Position numbers and translations under genes: made by a program. Positions 11,733-24,500 of a stretch of DNA of 64,000 bases are shown here, one piece after another. Within the stretch, counting starts at the first letter, position 1, and every line of letters begins with the position of its first letter. The DNA is taken from contig NC_134745.1 in assembly GCF_050436995.1 (NCBI RefSeq), forward strand, positions 10,602,001 through 10,666,000, in the 5' to 3' direction. Source of the DNA: Anticarsia gemmatalis (taxonomy: Eukaryota > Arthropoda > Insecta > Lepidoptera > Erebidae). Below the pieces are notes generated by a model. That model saw only the letters and a list, made by a program, of their open reading frames with translations. It made no database searches and had not been told where the DNA came from.

Positions 11733-14700
11733 TTACACATCTACTGTAGCGTCCTCGTTCTCGAGTGCTAGTTGGCTAATATTGACGTAATCTGGGTGTT
11801 GAGAGAACAAGTCCACGAGCTGACCGAAAGTAGGCCTCGCGTCTGGGTTATACGCCCAGCAGTCGAGCATTACCTTGTATATCTCTTGAGGACAATCATC
11901 CGGTATTTCAAGGCGTTGTCCACTTTCTACCATTTGTATAGCCTGTAAAACATACTATTATAAGTAAACAATTGTTTATATATATTAAAAACACATTGCA
12001 ATACTTTATATGATAAAACTTTAACAAATATATTTATTTTAAGTTTTTAGTACCAACAATATCTCTGTTAGCCAGCTGCTAGCCTTAGCTCAGATTCACC
12101 AGCTCGGAGGTAATAAGAGTTATTTGTATATAGTATTGTACAAACCTCAATTCCTCTCATTTCTCCATAAGGCTGCTTGCCATAAGAGAACATCTCCCAG
12201 AGCGTGACGCCGTAGCTCCACACGTCGCTCTTGTGGCTGAAGGTGCCGTAGTTGTATGACTCGGGCGCGTACCACTTGATGGGCCACTTGCCGCCGCGGC
12301 TCGCCTTGTAGTACGAACTGTCCGTCGACAAAGCGCGGGACAGACCGAAATCACTTATTTTAGCTTGATGTCTAAAACAAAGAAGGGATTATGAATATAG
12401 GCGTCATAATACTGTGTGAGGTTGGAGGCTGGTTTTGTTTTCCAGTCTTATCTTTTAAGACTTTTTTTTGTACTTACATTTGTTTATACATTTAAGTATA
12501 TTATCACATGTGAGAGGAAGTTATATTTGGGTTAGAAACACAGTTTTTCACTGCATTAAGATTGTAAGATAAGATTATTCTATGTGAGAAATGGGTTATT
12601 GGTTCACAGCTCAAGATTGTTTTCTGAAAGATGAATCAGATAAGTACCTGCTAGCGAGCAGAATGTTCCTCGCGGCTAAGTCGCGATGTACGAAGCGTCG
12701 CCGTTCTAAATATCGCATTCCTGCGGCGACTTGACATGCCCATAGTCTTAGTTCATATCCCGGCGATGCCTTGTCCGGGTGGCGCATGAGGAATTCTAAC
12801 AACGACCCCAATGGCACCAACTCTTGAATCATTGCTAATGGTGGCCCCTGTGAAAAACATATTTTGTGGGTTAATGGATGTCTACAATTGATGCATTCAT
12901 ACAATCAATTTTAAGTGACACATGAGTGTTAGTAATACAGGTCAATAACTGATAACAGTAATCGATAACGAGAGCGCAACAAAGAATCCAATACAATAAC
13001 TTTGATCAATGTCAGTATGTCTAGGAATGTGCACTTATGGCCTTATTTGAATTGTGGCTATATCTGATATCAAAAGTATGAATAAAAGTGTGAGCTAGCA
13101 GCATGTGATATATTGACATATAAAGTAAAAAATAACAGCTTAACAGCACCGATAATACTACTAATTTTATAAATGCGAAAGTTTGTGAGGATTGATGTGT
13201 GTTTGTTACCTTCACGTAAAACTTTTTAACCCGGGAAATCTTTTTCACGACGTAGTTGCGAGTAGTACTAGCTTCTACTCGCGACTTAGTCGTTACTTTC
13301 TAATAAGAAAATGCAGTACTAATGTTAAAAATACTAACCAGCGAGACTCCAATAAGTCTGACAATGCAAGGATGCCTGACGGACATCATGACCTTGGCCT
13401 CCGAGAGGAACTCGTTCTTGTTGGTGTCGGTGTGCTGCACGTGCAGGGTCTTCACGGCCACCTGCTGCGGCAGCTGCTCCACGGGGCAGTACGTGGCGCG
13501 CAGCACGGACCCGAACTCGCCCTCGCCCAACACCGCGCCCAGTGTCAGCTCACTCATCGGTATAAATTCTGATAAAAGAAAATTAAGTTTAAGAATAACT
13601 TTATTTCTCATTAGGAATTGGATACATAAGCCACTTACTGAGAAACAATATTTACAACTAATTATGTTTGATATTACTGAAATTAATAATGGTTTCTTCG
13701 TTAAAACCGGTCTATATGAGGGCTAATCATACCATCTTAAAGTACCAAGAAATTAAATAATAATAGAAAATGCAGCGGACTGCATGCGTTTGGTTACGTG
13801 CGCAAGACGTGCAGTGCGTGCACGCATCGGTTAGATAATTATTTATCTCATAAAGTTTACATTTCAAAAGATTAGAGGCGCAATGCTTAAGGTAAAAATG
13901 CAGATATTTAATAAAATTAATGCCTCAAAAATATGAAACATTGTAACAAGTTAAATCACAATATTTTTTAACTTACCTTGAAGTGTAGACAACTGTCCAT
14001 CAGCATTGATAGATATTTCATTATAATTCTCAGGCATTACAATCGCGCTGTTGTTCGCGGGCACTTTATACGTGTCGTTATCTTCCGCATCATCATTATT
14101 ATTGAAACTGTCGTTATTGAAGTCAGATGAGAAAGAGAGGTTCCTTGTGAGAAGTTCAAACACGTTGTTGTTGTTTGAAACGGTTTGTGAGGAAAGTTGC
14201 TTGTCGCTTAGAATGTCATGCTTCACTAATGAAAGGGTCTGGTTCATCGTCGCTCGGCTTGCAGATAACTTTTTGGTGCGTGGCATAGTGGAGAACTGTA
14301 ACAATGTTTCATAGATGGATTAATCTTCTTATTAAGTACCCTACAAAGATAATGTTGGTTGGATGAAGAAATAGTTTATATCTGGAAATTCTGAGTAGCA
14401 TCTTAGTTCACTAAATGATATACCTAAACAAGAAAATAGGTAGGCAAGGGGGTATCTTAAGATCTCTCTTAATTTTTAACTTACTTCAGGTAGAGGAGGT
14501 TTCGGCTTAGGCGGTACAGCATTCGTCAGCCTCGTGGGTAAACCATCCGGCACGGTGCTGTAGTGCTCTATCAGCCTTTCCAGAGATTCTAAATAAGGAC
14601 CGTCATCTATGAACAGCCAGTTGCCCTGAAAGTAGCACAATATTTGTTAACTAGCTGACCCGCGCAACTTCGCTTGCGTCACATAAGAGAGAATGGTGAA

Positions 14701-17700
14701 GATTTTCCCCGTTTTTGTAACATTTTTCACTCGTACTCTGCTCCTATTGGTCGTAGCGTGATGATATATAGCCTATAACCTTCCTCGATAAATGGGCTAT
14801 CTAACACTGAAAGAATTTTTCAAATCGGACCAGTAGTTCCTGAGATTAGCGCGTTCAAACAAACAAACTCTTCAGCTTTATAATATTAGTATAGATTAGT
14901 ATAGATAAGTATTGCGTCCTAAACTCGTAAAAAAGTAATGAATAGAATCCACATAGTACTTATTTTAAGCCCTTCCACTGTCGATCATAGCTACAGGTCT
15001 TTATGGTATAAAGCTTATATATAACTGAGTAATGGTCCTTTTAAACCAGGGGTTCCCAACCTTTTCTTAGTCCGGGACTACTTTTATATTATTTTTGTTA
15101 TCTGGGACCACTATGTTAGTATAATAAAGATAAAGTGTATTAAAAATCCTGAAATTTTTTAATTTTAAAGTCATTCGCGGACCATATTTTGACTTCCGAA
15201 CCACAGCTTGGGAACCACTGTTTTAAAAAATTTCACGACTTATTCAAAGCTCCTCCTATTGCAAAGTCAGTTAATAAATATAGATTAAGCACATCAACAT
15301 AATAAACATAGCAAGTACACATAACAAAGTTTAATTAGCTAATTACCTCTTTCCTTATAATAAAGTTGTAGGGTGTATTTTCGCTTAGCATAGTGAGTAC
15401 ATAAGCACCAGTGTGCCTCTCGCTGTACCGCACTAGGAACACGCCGTCGGACACCTTGCCTTCCAAGTTGTGGTTCTTACAATACTCCTCGAGAATCTTC
15501 ACTGCTTCCTCACGATTCTGAGTGCCGTGGTACCACTGACTCTTTGAAGTCTTCGGCGGATCCGGCTGGTGATTTTCTAAAGGAGAAAGAGAAAAGATTT
15601 TTTTATTACCTTACCAGAATACTGACGTACTTACATTCATGTAAACTTGATTTTAACATACATGTCATGCCTTATTCCCATAGGGGTGGGAAGAGACCAA
15701 AAAAGGCCACTTGGTACGATTTTTTTCCCTTGAACTAATTTTTTTAGCTGAATAATCAGATATTTAGCAGACTTACAATAAATTATATACTTACTTAATA
15801 ATTGGTAGCATTCAGTGTGTCCGTAATGTTTAGCCAAATCTGCGGGAGTATCGTGTGACAGGGTCCTTGGATGAGCTGGTGCCTTTAGTTTCAATAGTAC
15901 CTAAAAATATAGTAGGATAATTATTTATCTAGCAGGTATAATACAATAATATAGTCATCAGAGGCAGCAACTCATTACCCACTGATAGATATCTTATTTA
16001 ATATGAAGAAGATGCTTTTCTCATTCAGCAACTGACAATAGTGGTTGTAACTACATTATGACTGCCTCCGTGGCGCAGTGGTTTAGGTCGCCACGCCGCT
16101 ACCATTGCGTCGGGAGGTCGTGGGTTCGATTCCGACGCTGAACAACTATTTGTGCAATCCACAAATAATTGTTTTGAGTCTGGTTATACCTTGCGCCCGT
16201 TGCTCGTATGTTTGTAAAAGTCCCCGCGGCACAAAAGCAATTCTTAGTGCGGGAGTTGCCTTTATAAAAAAAAACAATAGTGCAATGTAAATAAACATGT
16301 ATTCTTTAAAATTATTATTATTGTACCTGAATGCATTCAATATGTCCTCTTTGTGCAGCATCATGCATCGGCACTTTCCCACTTGGCGCGTGTCTCATCT
16401 GATAGTTAGCGTTGCCTTTCGTTATCAGCAGCTCCGTCGTACTGGCCAAGTTGTTTTGACATGTGTACTGGAAAAAAAAAACAAATCAGTTAGTCAGGAC
16501 ACCACTATTTTAAGAATAAGAATCTTGCATGTTTAGATGCCAGTAAAGAGAGTGCCTTCCCACGCAATGGTTATGTAGAATTATGTCATTCGACGATCTT
16601 TGTAATTCGTCACAAGGCTGATATAATATACTCGTATAACGCTAAAATGTATAATTACATGCCACTTAGGTACATTTAATATAGCGAGTATACAAAATTA
16701 AATATAATTACATATTAAGGCCACATTACAGTGATATGTTTGACTTGTCAACAAAAACAGCTCGAAGAGAAGTTTGTTTAGTATCTATCAATAAACCAAT
16801 TAAACCATTATAAAGTAAGTAGTGTTTATAATCCAGTAATCCTGTACTCCTGACTCAACACTCAAGTTATGCATTAAACTAAGAATGGTGAAATGCTACA
16901 TACTTGGACTTACGCAATCGAAATTACCTAGTCTGGTATAAGTCGCGTAATAACCAGATACATAGCGGAAATGTTTATTTCTTATTCATAAAGTGCAACA
17001 CTAAGTAGTTACGATCACATCACTTAAAAAAGTGTGCATAGACTTAATAAAAATATATCTGCACTGATGCATTAACCCCCCGGTTTCTGAGTACATTTAG
17101 CCTTGGTTTATCTATTCAATAGCGTTAATTAAAAAACTATTGAATTGATAAACTACCGCTAAATGTACTTAAAAACCAGGCATTAGATAAATAAAATGTT
17201 TGCATAACACACATTTTTCTTTACCATACTACATGAAATACGAAACCACTTATGCAGTTTTTATTAACTGTATAATAGTTTAATAACTTACATGCAATGG
17301 TGTATACCCGAAGGAGTCCCTCACGTTGACCGTGGCGCCACTTTCAATGAGTTTCGCAAGAATATTGTCCCGACCAGCCCTGGCCGCTATATGGACTGCC
17401 GTCTGACCGTCCTGGTTCTTCGCGTCTCGGCTGCGGTAGCCGCAGGCTAACATCTTTGACACTATGTTGTAGTCACCAGCTTCCGTCGCCCTATGAAAAG
17501 AGAAATAATACCAATAAGACTGGATTATTAAAATAAAGTCAAAGCTATTACTTAAGTCTCGTAGACTGCATATTTACACTAGTTCTAATTAAACCGCTCA
17601 ATTTAGGTAACCAAAATTAGCAAAGTTTATTTATGTTTTAACAGAGTAAAATACAGAATCTTCCTTTGGTTACCTAAATTTTATCAAAATCTAAGTTGTT

Positions 17701-20277
17701 CAAACACTGACTCACGAATCACATAATTTACTGCATTAGCATAGTTAACGACAACATAATTAAGACAATGAATCCGATAATAGATCACAAGTAGTATTTA
17801 AATATCAATAAGGAACAAAGTGCGCCACAATGACACATTAACATAAACAATGAATCATGTTGCCAAACACAGATGTATCTGAACCTGGTTGTCAGAGAAC
17901 ATCAAACATTCCCAATGTATGACTAATATGACTAATATCTGATCGTATTTGTAATCACTTGTACCAATATTGACACGAGTTAATAAAACAAAATTATTAG
18001 CATCAAATTATTCATTTTACTTTTTTTATCCAAATGCTGTTGCCATTAACAGTATGTATCTACGTTTCACTGACTAGGTGCTTGTGCTCATTTATAACAG
18101 TTATGAAAACGACTACAACTACACATGATTTCAGAGTAAACATAAAATGATGGCTTTTAATTGACCCTGGTATCAACTCGGGCAGGATCTCATTATCAGC
18201 CGTCACACTTATCGCCAAGGTAAAACTTAAAATGATGTTCAAAAAAGTATTCCACAATAGCTATATTAATGTAAGTATAAGTACAAATTTAAAATAATGC
18301 TTATGTAATAATATTATGTTTGTAAAATAAATTAACTTCCAAGTTCTACAGGCTTATTTAATTAGTTTAATGGGCCTATACAATGCTAATGATATCATTT
18401 CTAAACTTAATCTCCAACATAATAGTACTAGTATATTCACAATGAAATAGTTTACACAAGAATGTGATTACAAAAACAGCAACACATGTGGCCTGACTCA
18501 ATTATTTCGGACCACATTTGGTATTCCAATCAGAGTTCATTGCAAAGACATCATGCCATAAAACATGCTGAGAATTTTTATTCTACACATAGCAACATGT
18601 AAGCATTATCATGCTGTGTGTATGTAAGCTAGTGTCCTTCTGTTGTATTTATTGAATAAACATATTGAACAATGCCCTCAACAGGAAATTGTCAATAATC
18701 TTGTCAGCACTTGTATTAAACTACAGACACTAAAATGCAATGAAGTAAAAATTTAGTTCAGTAACCCCTTCAATAACTGATTGTTTGTATTTTCTATTCA
18801 TTTTGATTCAACTACAGTATAATTTGCACACTTAATCATGTGTGTAAATTATGAACGAGAAATTAATTTTACATAATATTTTGTTTTACCTAATTAAATA
18901 TTCAAGATATACAATGGTTCTAATTTTTAACTACATTCATACTACCTCTTAAAATATTGATTACGCTATACCAGTTTAAAATAGTTTGATACTTTATTAT
19001 GCTGCTAAAACAAATTGAGATTCATTGAAACAATTCAATAGGAGCAAATTCAAAGCAGCAATAACAAAGAATGGCACTCAGCTCTATTCAAGTAATAAAA
19101 CATGAATGGTGAATTAAGGGCAATCTATGCTGCTCTCATCTTAATAGAACTTCCTCCTTGAACTGATACTATCATCTCTAATTGCCATACCAAGCTTTTT
19201 TAATTGATTTGTTTTTTTTTGTCTTTGAAACTTGCTCTAAGATATTGTAGGGCTTTAAATTGGCCAGCAGGAATTAGTCCTAAACTTTTACAAATTATGT
19301 ATTTGGATGTAGAATTATGGTTGTTTTTAAATTGAATCGACTGTATGTTGGATGTTCTAATTGGTGCATAGCGGTGTCCAATAAGTTAAATCAAGTAAAA
19401 CATCAAGATTTAACTCTTTACTATAGTATGAGTCCGAAACAGGGTAAAAAGTGTGAAAATTGTTTCTACCGTTACCACTTTTTCTTTAAAATATTTTGGT
19501 TCTATTTCAAAAACATCAAACAATCATTTTAATTAGTCTTTTAGTAATCTTGAAAATATTTCAGATATTTTAGTATCTTATCGCTATAAGTTAAATGTTA
19601 TATTAGTTGATACATACCTGTGTAAAAGGTTGGTAGTGCCCTGTGTGCGGGATTCATGGGGTGGCGGCTGCCCCTTACATACAACTGATAATCTAGTAAC
19701 CAGTCCATTGGAATCTCCTCGGTAGTGTTGTATGAGTGTGTCCAATCCATGCACTGTAGTGTGCTCTTCAATAGAAAAGAATGCATCTTCACCATGCCTT
19801 CTTATTTGATAATGTACCACTTCACCCTGTAAGCACAATTATCTCTATATAGTTCTATGAAGATAGTACACATTTTTAAAATGCAAAATCTGTAAATTAT
19901 AGGTAACAGGAACGATTTGCAAGTGCTATTTAGTTTTTATAAAGATTTTCATGATCATCTTAATTGAAACTGACATAAAAAGTTAAAAACAAGTTATGTT
20001 TTGAGGTTATAGAAACTTGTTAAAACTGACCTGGTGCAGAACTGAGAGCACGTAATCACCGGGGGAAGTATTACTTTCTCTAACCAAGAATACACCATCT
20101 TCACCTTCTGTAATCATCAACAAAATACAAGTTTATTGTCATTATCACCGAATATAGCTGTAACAATAACAATAAACATTGTATATTTAATCACAACCGA
20201 CCTTCTTTCAATAGTTTCTCCGCTGTGTCCCGTGATATTTTCCCATGAAACCAGTTGACATTATCCTCTCTGTTCAT
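11733..20277 (-). CDS. Shark: tyrosine-protein kinase Shark (SH2-ankyrin-SH2-kinase)
   Basis: Thirteen coding exons: 20277-20202, 20107-20031, 19826-19618, 17490-17292, 16467-16327, 15900-15795, 15576-15347, 14625-14485, 14295-13977, 13568-13339, 12847-12648, 12371-12146, 11942-11733. They give 787 residues in one open frame. The first SH2 starts WFHG at 9-12, with FLVRES at 32-37 (Arg35 binds phosphotyrosine). Ankyrin repeats run about 115-265 (DGQTAVHIAARAG; FGYTPLH). The second SH2 has WYHG at 284-287 and FLVRYS at 316-321. A proline patch (PPKPKPPLP) and an Asn/Ser-rich linker precede the kinase: glycine loop GEGEFG 514-519, Lys539, Glu556, HRDLAARN 630-637, DFG 650-652, paired activation-loop Tyr663/664, APE 678-680. 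All catalytic residues are intact. Family knowledge: in Drosophila, Shark acts downstream of ITAM receptors such as Draper in glial and phagocyte engulfment, and in dorsal closure. It is shorter than fly Shark (about 939 residues), mainly in the linker. Confidence 0.95.
13152..13285 (+). repeat. truncated LINE-tail-like repeat in a Shark intron
   Basis: It begins ATAAATGCGAAAGTTTGTGA, then TGTGTTTGTTACCTTCACG, and ends near AACCCGGGAAATC and TCACGACGTAGTTGCG. The same opening occurs at 37930 and 52846, and in reverse at 43560-43590, so this is a dispersed family. It lies in the intron between exons 13339-13568 and 12648-12847. Confidence 0.55.
14651..14908 (-). repeat. dispersed repeat ending in CTAGCTGACCCGCGCAAC, copy 1
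   Basis: About 255 bp. Its reverse complement closely matches 58163-58424: shared blocks include GAACGCGCTAATCTC, GGAACTACTGGTCCGATT, CATTTATCGAGGAAGG and GACGCAAGCGAAGTTGCGCG. It sits in a Shark intron and carries no ORF. The end near GTTTGTTTG and TATACTAATATTATAAAG is AT-rich. A non-autonomous or LINE-tail origin is likely; the class is uncertain. Confidence 0.7.
15047..15220. mobile_element. hAT-like MITE, 174 bp, in a Shark intron
   Basis: The ends are inverted repeats: left CAGGGGTTCCCAACC, right (reverse complement) CAGTGGTTCCCAAGCTGTGG. The flanks are TTTTAAAC (15039-15046) and TTTTAAAA (15221-15228), a 7 of 8 match to an 8-bp target duplication. The CAG-start ends and 8-bp duplication are features of the hAT superfamily. 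The interior is AT-rich with no ORF, so it is non-autonomous. Confidence 0.75.
15660..15725 (+). repeat. short dispersed repeat 'gtaggcagagaccaaag' family, copy 1
   Basis: CCCATAGGGGTGGGAAGAGA, then CCAAAAAAGGCCACTTGG. Related copies are at 23630-23672 (GCGGGTAGAAAGAGACTAG, then AACGCAACTTACG) and 57195-57232 (GTAGGCAGAGACCAAAGAAC). It lies near the acceptor side of a Shark exon but outside it. The class is unknown. Confidence 0.45.
16061..16275 (+). repeat. tRNA-derived SINE with intact Pol III boxes, in a Shark intron
   Basis: A-box-like TGGCGCAGTGG is at 16071-16081 and a perfect B box, GGTTCGATTCC, at 16123-16133, the spacing of a tRNA promoter. A body follows (AACAACTATTTGTGCAATCC, GTTTTGAGTCTGG, GTGCGGGAGTTGCC) and an A-rich end at about 16265-16274. 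The head does not close into a proper acceptor stem, so this is a retroposon rather than a tRNA gene. It is less decayed than the 8945 copy. It is oriented opposite to Shark. Confidence 0.8.
17075..17185. mobile_element. fold-back MITE, copy 1 of 3
   Basis: Left arm CCCCCCGGTTTCTGAGTACA and right arm AATGTACTTAAAAACCAGG form an imperfect inverted repeat spanning nearly all 105 bp, with GGTTTATCTATTCAATAGCG mirrored by CTATTGAATTGATAAACTAC. TTA is found on both sides (17072-17074 and 17183-17185). It lies in a Shark intron close to the exon at 17292. The 3-bp TTA duplication suggests a PIF/Harbinger-type origin. Confidence 0.7.
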
Positions 20278-20840
20278 TCTCAACAAAAAAGAGTTTGTCT
20301 GAAAAGTTAATTTATAACTTGCTCAACAAGTATTTTCACAGACGACACAAAACTTTTCTTGTACATTTCTCATCAGTTAAACTATATTACATTCACAGCT
20401 TGTTCATAAAATTAAAGATACAAGATCTCATTATTATAAAAACTATTATTCGATTCGGAAATTAATATTTAAATTTATACACAAAACTTTTGTACGTTTC
20501 GACATAAACTTCTACAAACTGTTGGCCATTTTTATTTCTATTTCTTTCTCACATAGCACAAAAACGTTCCGAGTAAGCGATTTATTTCAGACACTTGAAC
20601 AAGTTATCGTTATTCTCTTTCTAAAGGAACATAACGGTACGTGACAAAAAGAGACAAATACATATTATACTTCTTTTTCAATTATCCGTATAATACTGTA
20701 AACGTCAGAGCAACTACAATGGTCAAATAAGAAACTGATAAGAAATTTTAGGATGATTCATCCTTGTTATAAATCGTAATTAATTTTACACTATTTTACA
20801 AGAATAGTTCCACTTAAATTAGTTAATAAATATAGCTTAC

Positions 20841-20864
20841 CTTCAACAGTATGAATGACGTCAT
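20841..20864 (-). CDS. Shark: possible upstream first coding exon of Shark (alternative start)
   Basis: A minus-strand ATG at 20864 runs eight codons (MTSFILLK) to a strong donor, GAAG|GTAAGC, at 20841/20840. The next exon has an acceptor (CAG) at 20300/20299. From 20298 it reads seven open codons in the same frame into the Met at 20277. Splicing would add 15 residues to Shark. The downstream Met aligns better with the known fly start, so this exon may be mainly 5' leader. TGACGTCA, a perfect CRE-type palindrome, overlaps the ATG (20856-20863). Confidence 0.45.
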
Positions 20865-21120
20865 GGTTGTTATCATGATATCCAACTTTAGAAACACAAA
20901 AATATTTACAAATATTCAAAACGAGTGTTTTTAGTAGTATTTTCTTCGTTTTTTGTAGACACACATATTTCAAACTTATTTAACTTATTATTATGTTAAC
21001 ACAAAGTATTCCGTAAAAAGCGCAGCGCGGTGAGCGGAGTGCGTCTAGCAAGCAGCCGGCAGACAGGCGCGGTATCCCCGACTCTGCCTTCCAGCGAATG
21101 ACTCATAGCAAGGTCAATTC
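20865..21120 (-). promoter_or_regulatory. probable Shark 5' leader and promoter region
   Basis: Upstream of the first Shark exon the DNA becomes locally GC- and CpG-rich (about 21018-21080, with GCGCAGCGCGGTGAGCGG), in contrast to AT-rich flanks. This is the best candidate for the core promoter. No TATA box or initiator is assigned. Confidence 0.4.
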
Positions 21121-21291
21121 CGAGAAATGAATCACCAACGTACTCAGTTCTACAATGCTTTATGTAGTACGCATTCCCCCACAACATTGCTTCGTTATTG
21201 TAATTTGTAAATAAAGACATAAATTAGGTTTTTATACTAGAAGTAAATAGCTATTATAGTAGGTAAACTGTGCCTGCATATTTTTGATTGT

Positions 21292-21530
21292 ACCTAGGTA
21301 CCTAGTCATTTTTAGTTATTGTCATAGGATCATAAATTCCTACCGAATAATATTTACTGATTTTTAATCTCTTTTAGTGTAGGTAGGTACCTACCTAGTA
21401 GTTCTTCGCATGCTCCGTTTTCCAGATTTTCTGTAGCAACCTATATTGAAAAAAGAAGCAGTAGGTACCTACCTACCTACCTATTTATGTTTTAGTTAGG
21501 TAGCTCGGTAGGTAGGTATCTACCTACTCT
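21292..21530. repeat. TAGG/CCTA tetranucleotide palindrome-rich tract
   Basis: Repeated, self-complementary blocks: TACCTAGGTACCTAG, TAGGTAGGTACCTACCTAG, GTAGGTACCTACCTACCTAC and GGTAGGTAGGTATCTACCTA. Each can form a hairpin, and all are built from TAGG on one strand or the other. It is not tandem insect telomere repeat (TTAGG). Such tracts are typical of lepidopteran intergenic DNA. Confidence 0.7.
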
Positions 21531-24500
21531 GGAATCTCTACATCTGCGTCTTACGTTACATAGAGAGTGATGGAGATTTGGAGAGTAAATGTCTAGTTTT
21601 TAACTATAACATTAAAACGTAGGGAGATATGTTGGTATACGAATAAAGGTAATTCTGTAGAGAGAGAGAGCGCAGTCTAAATAAGGAGATATAAAAGGAA
21701 ATAATTAAAAATACTTATATGGCTCCTTAAGAGGTTTAGGAGTCCGACGAAGGAAAACAGTGGGTAAATTAAGCTTAATTAATGTCTGTAGAAAAGAAGA
21801 TTTTTTTTACAAATCAAGCAATTTTCCTTCAAAATACAAAAAGAAATCGAATTTTAGTATGTAAAAAAAATCTAATGACCACGTTTGGTAATAAGGAAAA
21901 CAATTTTATTTATCTTCTATGGGTATTTATTAACCATTCATGAAATTAATCGCTATACTTAACGTTGTGTGAGTATAGATTTTACCTTAGTACATAGTCA
22001 ATTTGTTTGAGCCAACCCTGTTTATGTAAATCTCGTATAAGACGCCGGTGAGTCACATCATGTGTAAATATTACCAATCTGCGTTGTAAATCAAAACATT
22101 ATTTTTCAAACAAATGAACATTACTACTACATTATGTGCGAAGTATGATTGTTTACTGAAAGAATTAAAAAAGGTAGACTTCGTACAAAATTGTTTAACT
22201 AATATAAGAAAGGAGATTACAAGAATCAAATTTATATGCGAAGGAACAAGTCGATTATAGTTATGTAATGTTACATTTCTCTAAAAAGAAAATTAAAATT
22301 TTCGGAATTTCTGTCTGTCACAACACCATATTGGTCATACTTATCGATATTATGCATTTATCCTTCAGAAATTGGTAAGGACGCGCTGAAAATTCAACCT
22401 CATCTTTCCTTCTTTATTATAAACTACTTATTTATTATTTTTAAGCAATATCAATTAATATGATATGACGAAAAATTTATTTATTTATTTATTTAATTTA
22501 TCAGATACATCCAAATCATTCGCGTCACTACCTTGTGTGTTTTCCACGATACATACATTCGGCATATACTTATGTAGGTACCTATGTTTTCTTCCTCTAT
22601 TTCTTTGAGCTGTCGACACCGTATTGACTAATTCAATTTCCTAATCACCAATAGCTGTGCTACGAATGAACAGTTATATACTTCAACTTCAAAAGAAGAC
22701 GAATTTACAATTTATTCACACTTACAATGTATTACAATATGAAAAGGGTCGAGTATTAAGTACTCGGTCTATTGAAAATGTTCCTAGTTAAATGTATGTC
22801 AAATTGAACGCAAACTGTTTGTCATAATGACTCTTCATATGCTACTCATTTGTAAGTAGTAAAAGTAAACACCTGACTACATACGCATCGCAATATAAAT
22901 CAACATTTTTGCTATTCATATCTTCAATAAATTAGGCAGAGGTATGTTTACCAAACAGGCTCATTGTCTTTTTTAAGGCGTGTAGCCATCGATTACGAAT
23001 ATTATGACTGTGCTTATTAGCTAATTGCATTCAAAATTGTAATGAGCTACATGAGTACAATGGAAATTTATTAAAATTCGAAAGAAGTGCCTCTACTTTT
23101 TCTTCAGATTAATTCCCACGAGTTATCGAAAACGTGTTGCAAAATATTTATTTGTAAACTTCTTGTAATATTCTATTATGATTTGGCTATGAGTTAAATG
23201 CATAAACAAACGTGGAATGCAATAGAAGCTGTACAATCATTAAATAATCCTGAAGAAGACAATGGTCTATGAACGAAACAAATGTAAACTGCAATTAAAA
23301 CACCCACTCTAAATATGTAAAATATTGCAGTAGCGTCCATATTTACTTTTTATCTTATTGTATCATCATTAACATTGATCGTATCAATTGATTGTATGAA
23401 TGCGTATGTCCTGTCGACTGTCGTGTTTTATCTGTGGTTGAGAAACTTTGTCTAGATGCCTTACTCGCTCGCGTACCAAAGTATGGCGACATTTTTACTG
23501 CACCTTTAATTAAATGATTGTGTGATGAACCACTAGGTGCCCTTAAATGAAGACTGAGAATGAGACCGCTTAAACAAATTAATTGAAGTCGGTTACGGGT
23601 ACATACATGTATAAAATCATACCATATTTCCATGCGGGTAGAAAGAGACTAGAGAACGCAACTTACGTTAGATACAATTTTTTGATTCCATCTTTCAATT
23701 AGTAGACACACGGAATAACTAATGAAAACTTTTGCATTATTTTGTGGGAAATGTTTACTTGCCCTTAATTTTACTACCTACATCCTAAGTTATGATTAAA
23801 ATATACAATATACTTCATAAGTATAATATATTGTAACTATGTAGAGTTTCCTGTCTTTACCCATTACGTATTATTATAGAGGCGTTCTAATGAAATGTAG
23901 TAGTGGTTCTAATAGAATGACTCACTGAAGAATATTGTGCATCAAAACAATGAGCTGTCAGATTCCTAATACATAATTATTTACTACAAAATAAACAACA
24001 TTGACTCATAAGGAGTCAACTGGGCTAACAACTGAAAGGGCAAAACATTAGTAATAGACCATTATCCCTGAGCGATAGATAAGTAATAGAATGAGTGATC
24101 TAAGTAGTAGGTAGTAAGTTAAGTTTATTGACTTTCTCGATATACAATATTCATCATAATTTACTTCCCATTAACATCATAGTAAATTGATATTTGGTAT
24201 TTTTAAGCAAAAAAAATAGGTAAAGTAGGTAAGGTTAAGTTAAGTTGTCAAAGAGATGTTTACCTACATACAGAGTTTTTTGTTACAAGAAAGGTTAGCC
24301 ATCACTTTCATTACTTAATTGAAAATTGGCCGTCCTTGATATCCAATCAGTTATATTAGATAAATAGTATTAGTTTATACAGGTATTTGGTACCTGTATA
24401 TGGTTGTAGGCTTTTCATTATGACTCACCGAAACAGCAATACAAATTAACTCAATGAAAATTTATACGTGCACTTCAACACGTGATTAGATAAATGTTCC

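Noticed and set aside
13192..13726. 126- and 134-codon plus-strand frames
   Set aside because: Antisense shadows of the Shark kinase exon at 13339-13568.
16061..16140. Looks like a tRNA gene with A and B boxes
   Set aside because: No pairing acceptor stem or sensible anticodon arm, and a SINE body with A-rich end follows.
21292..21530. Internal telomere repeat
   Set aside because: Unit is TAGG/CCTA palindromes, not tandem TTAGG.
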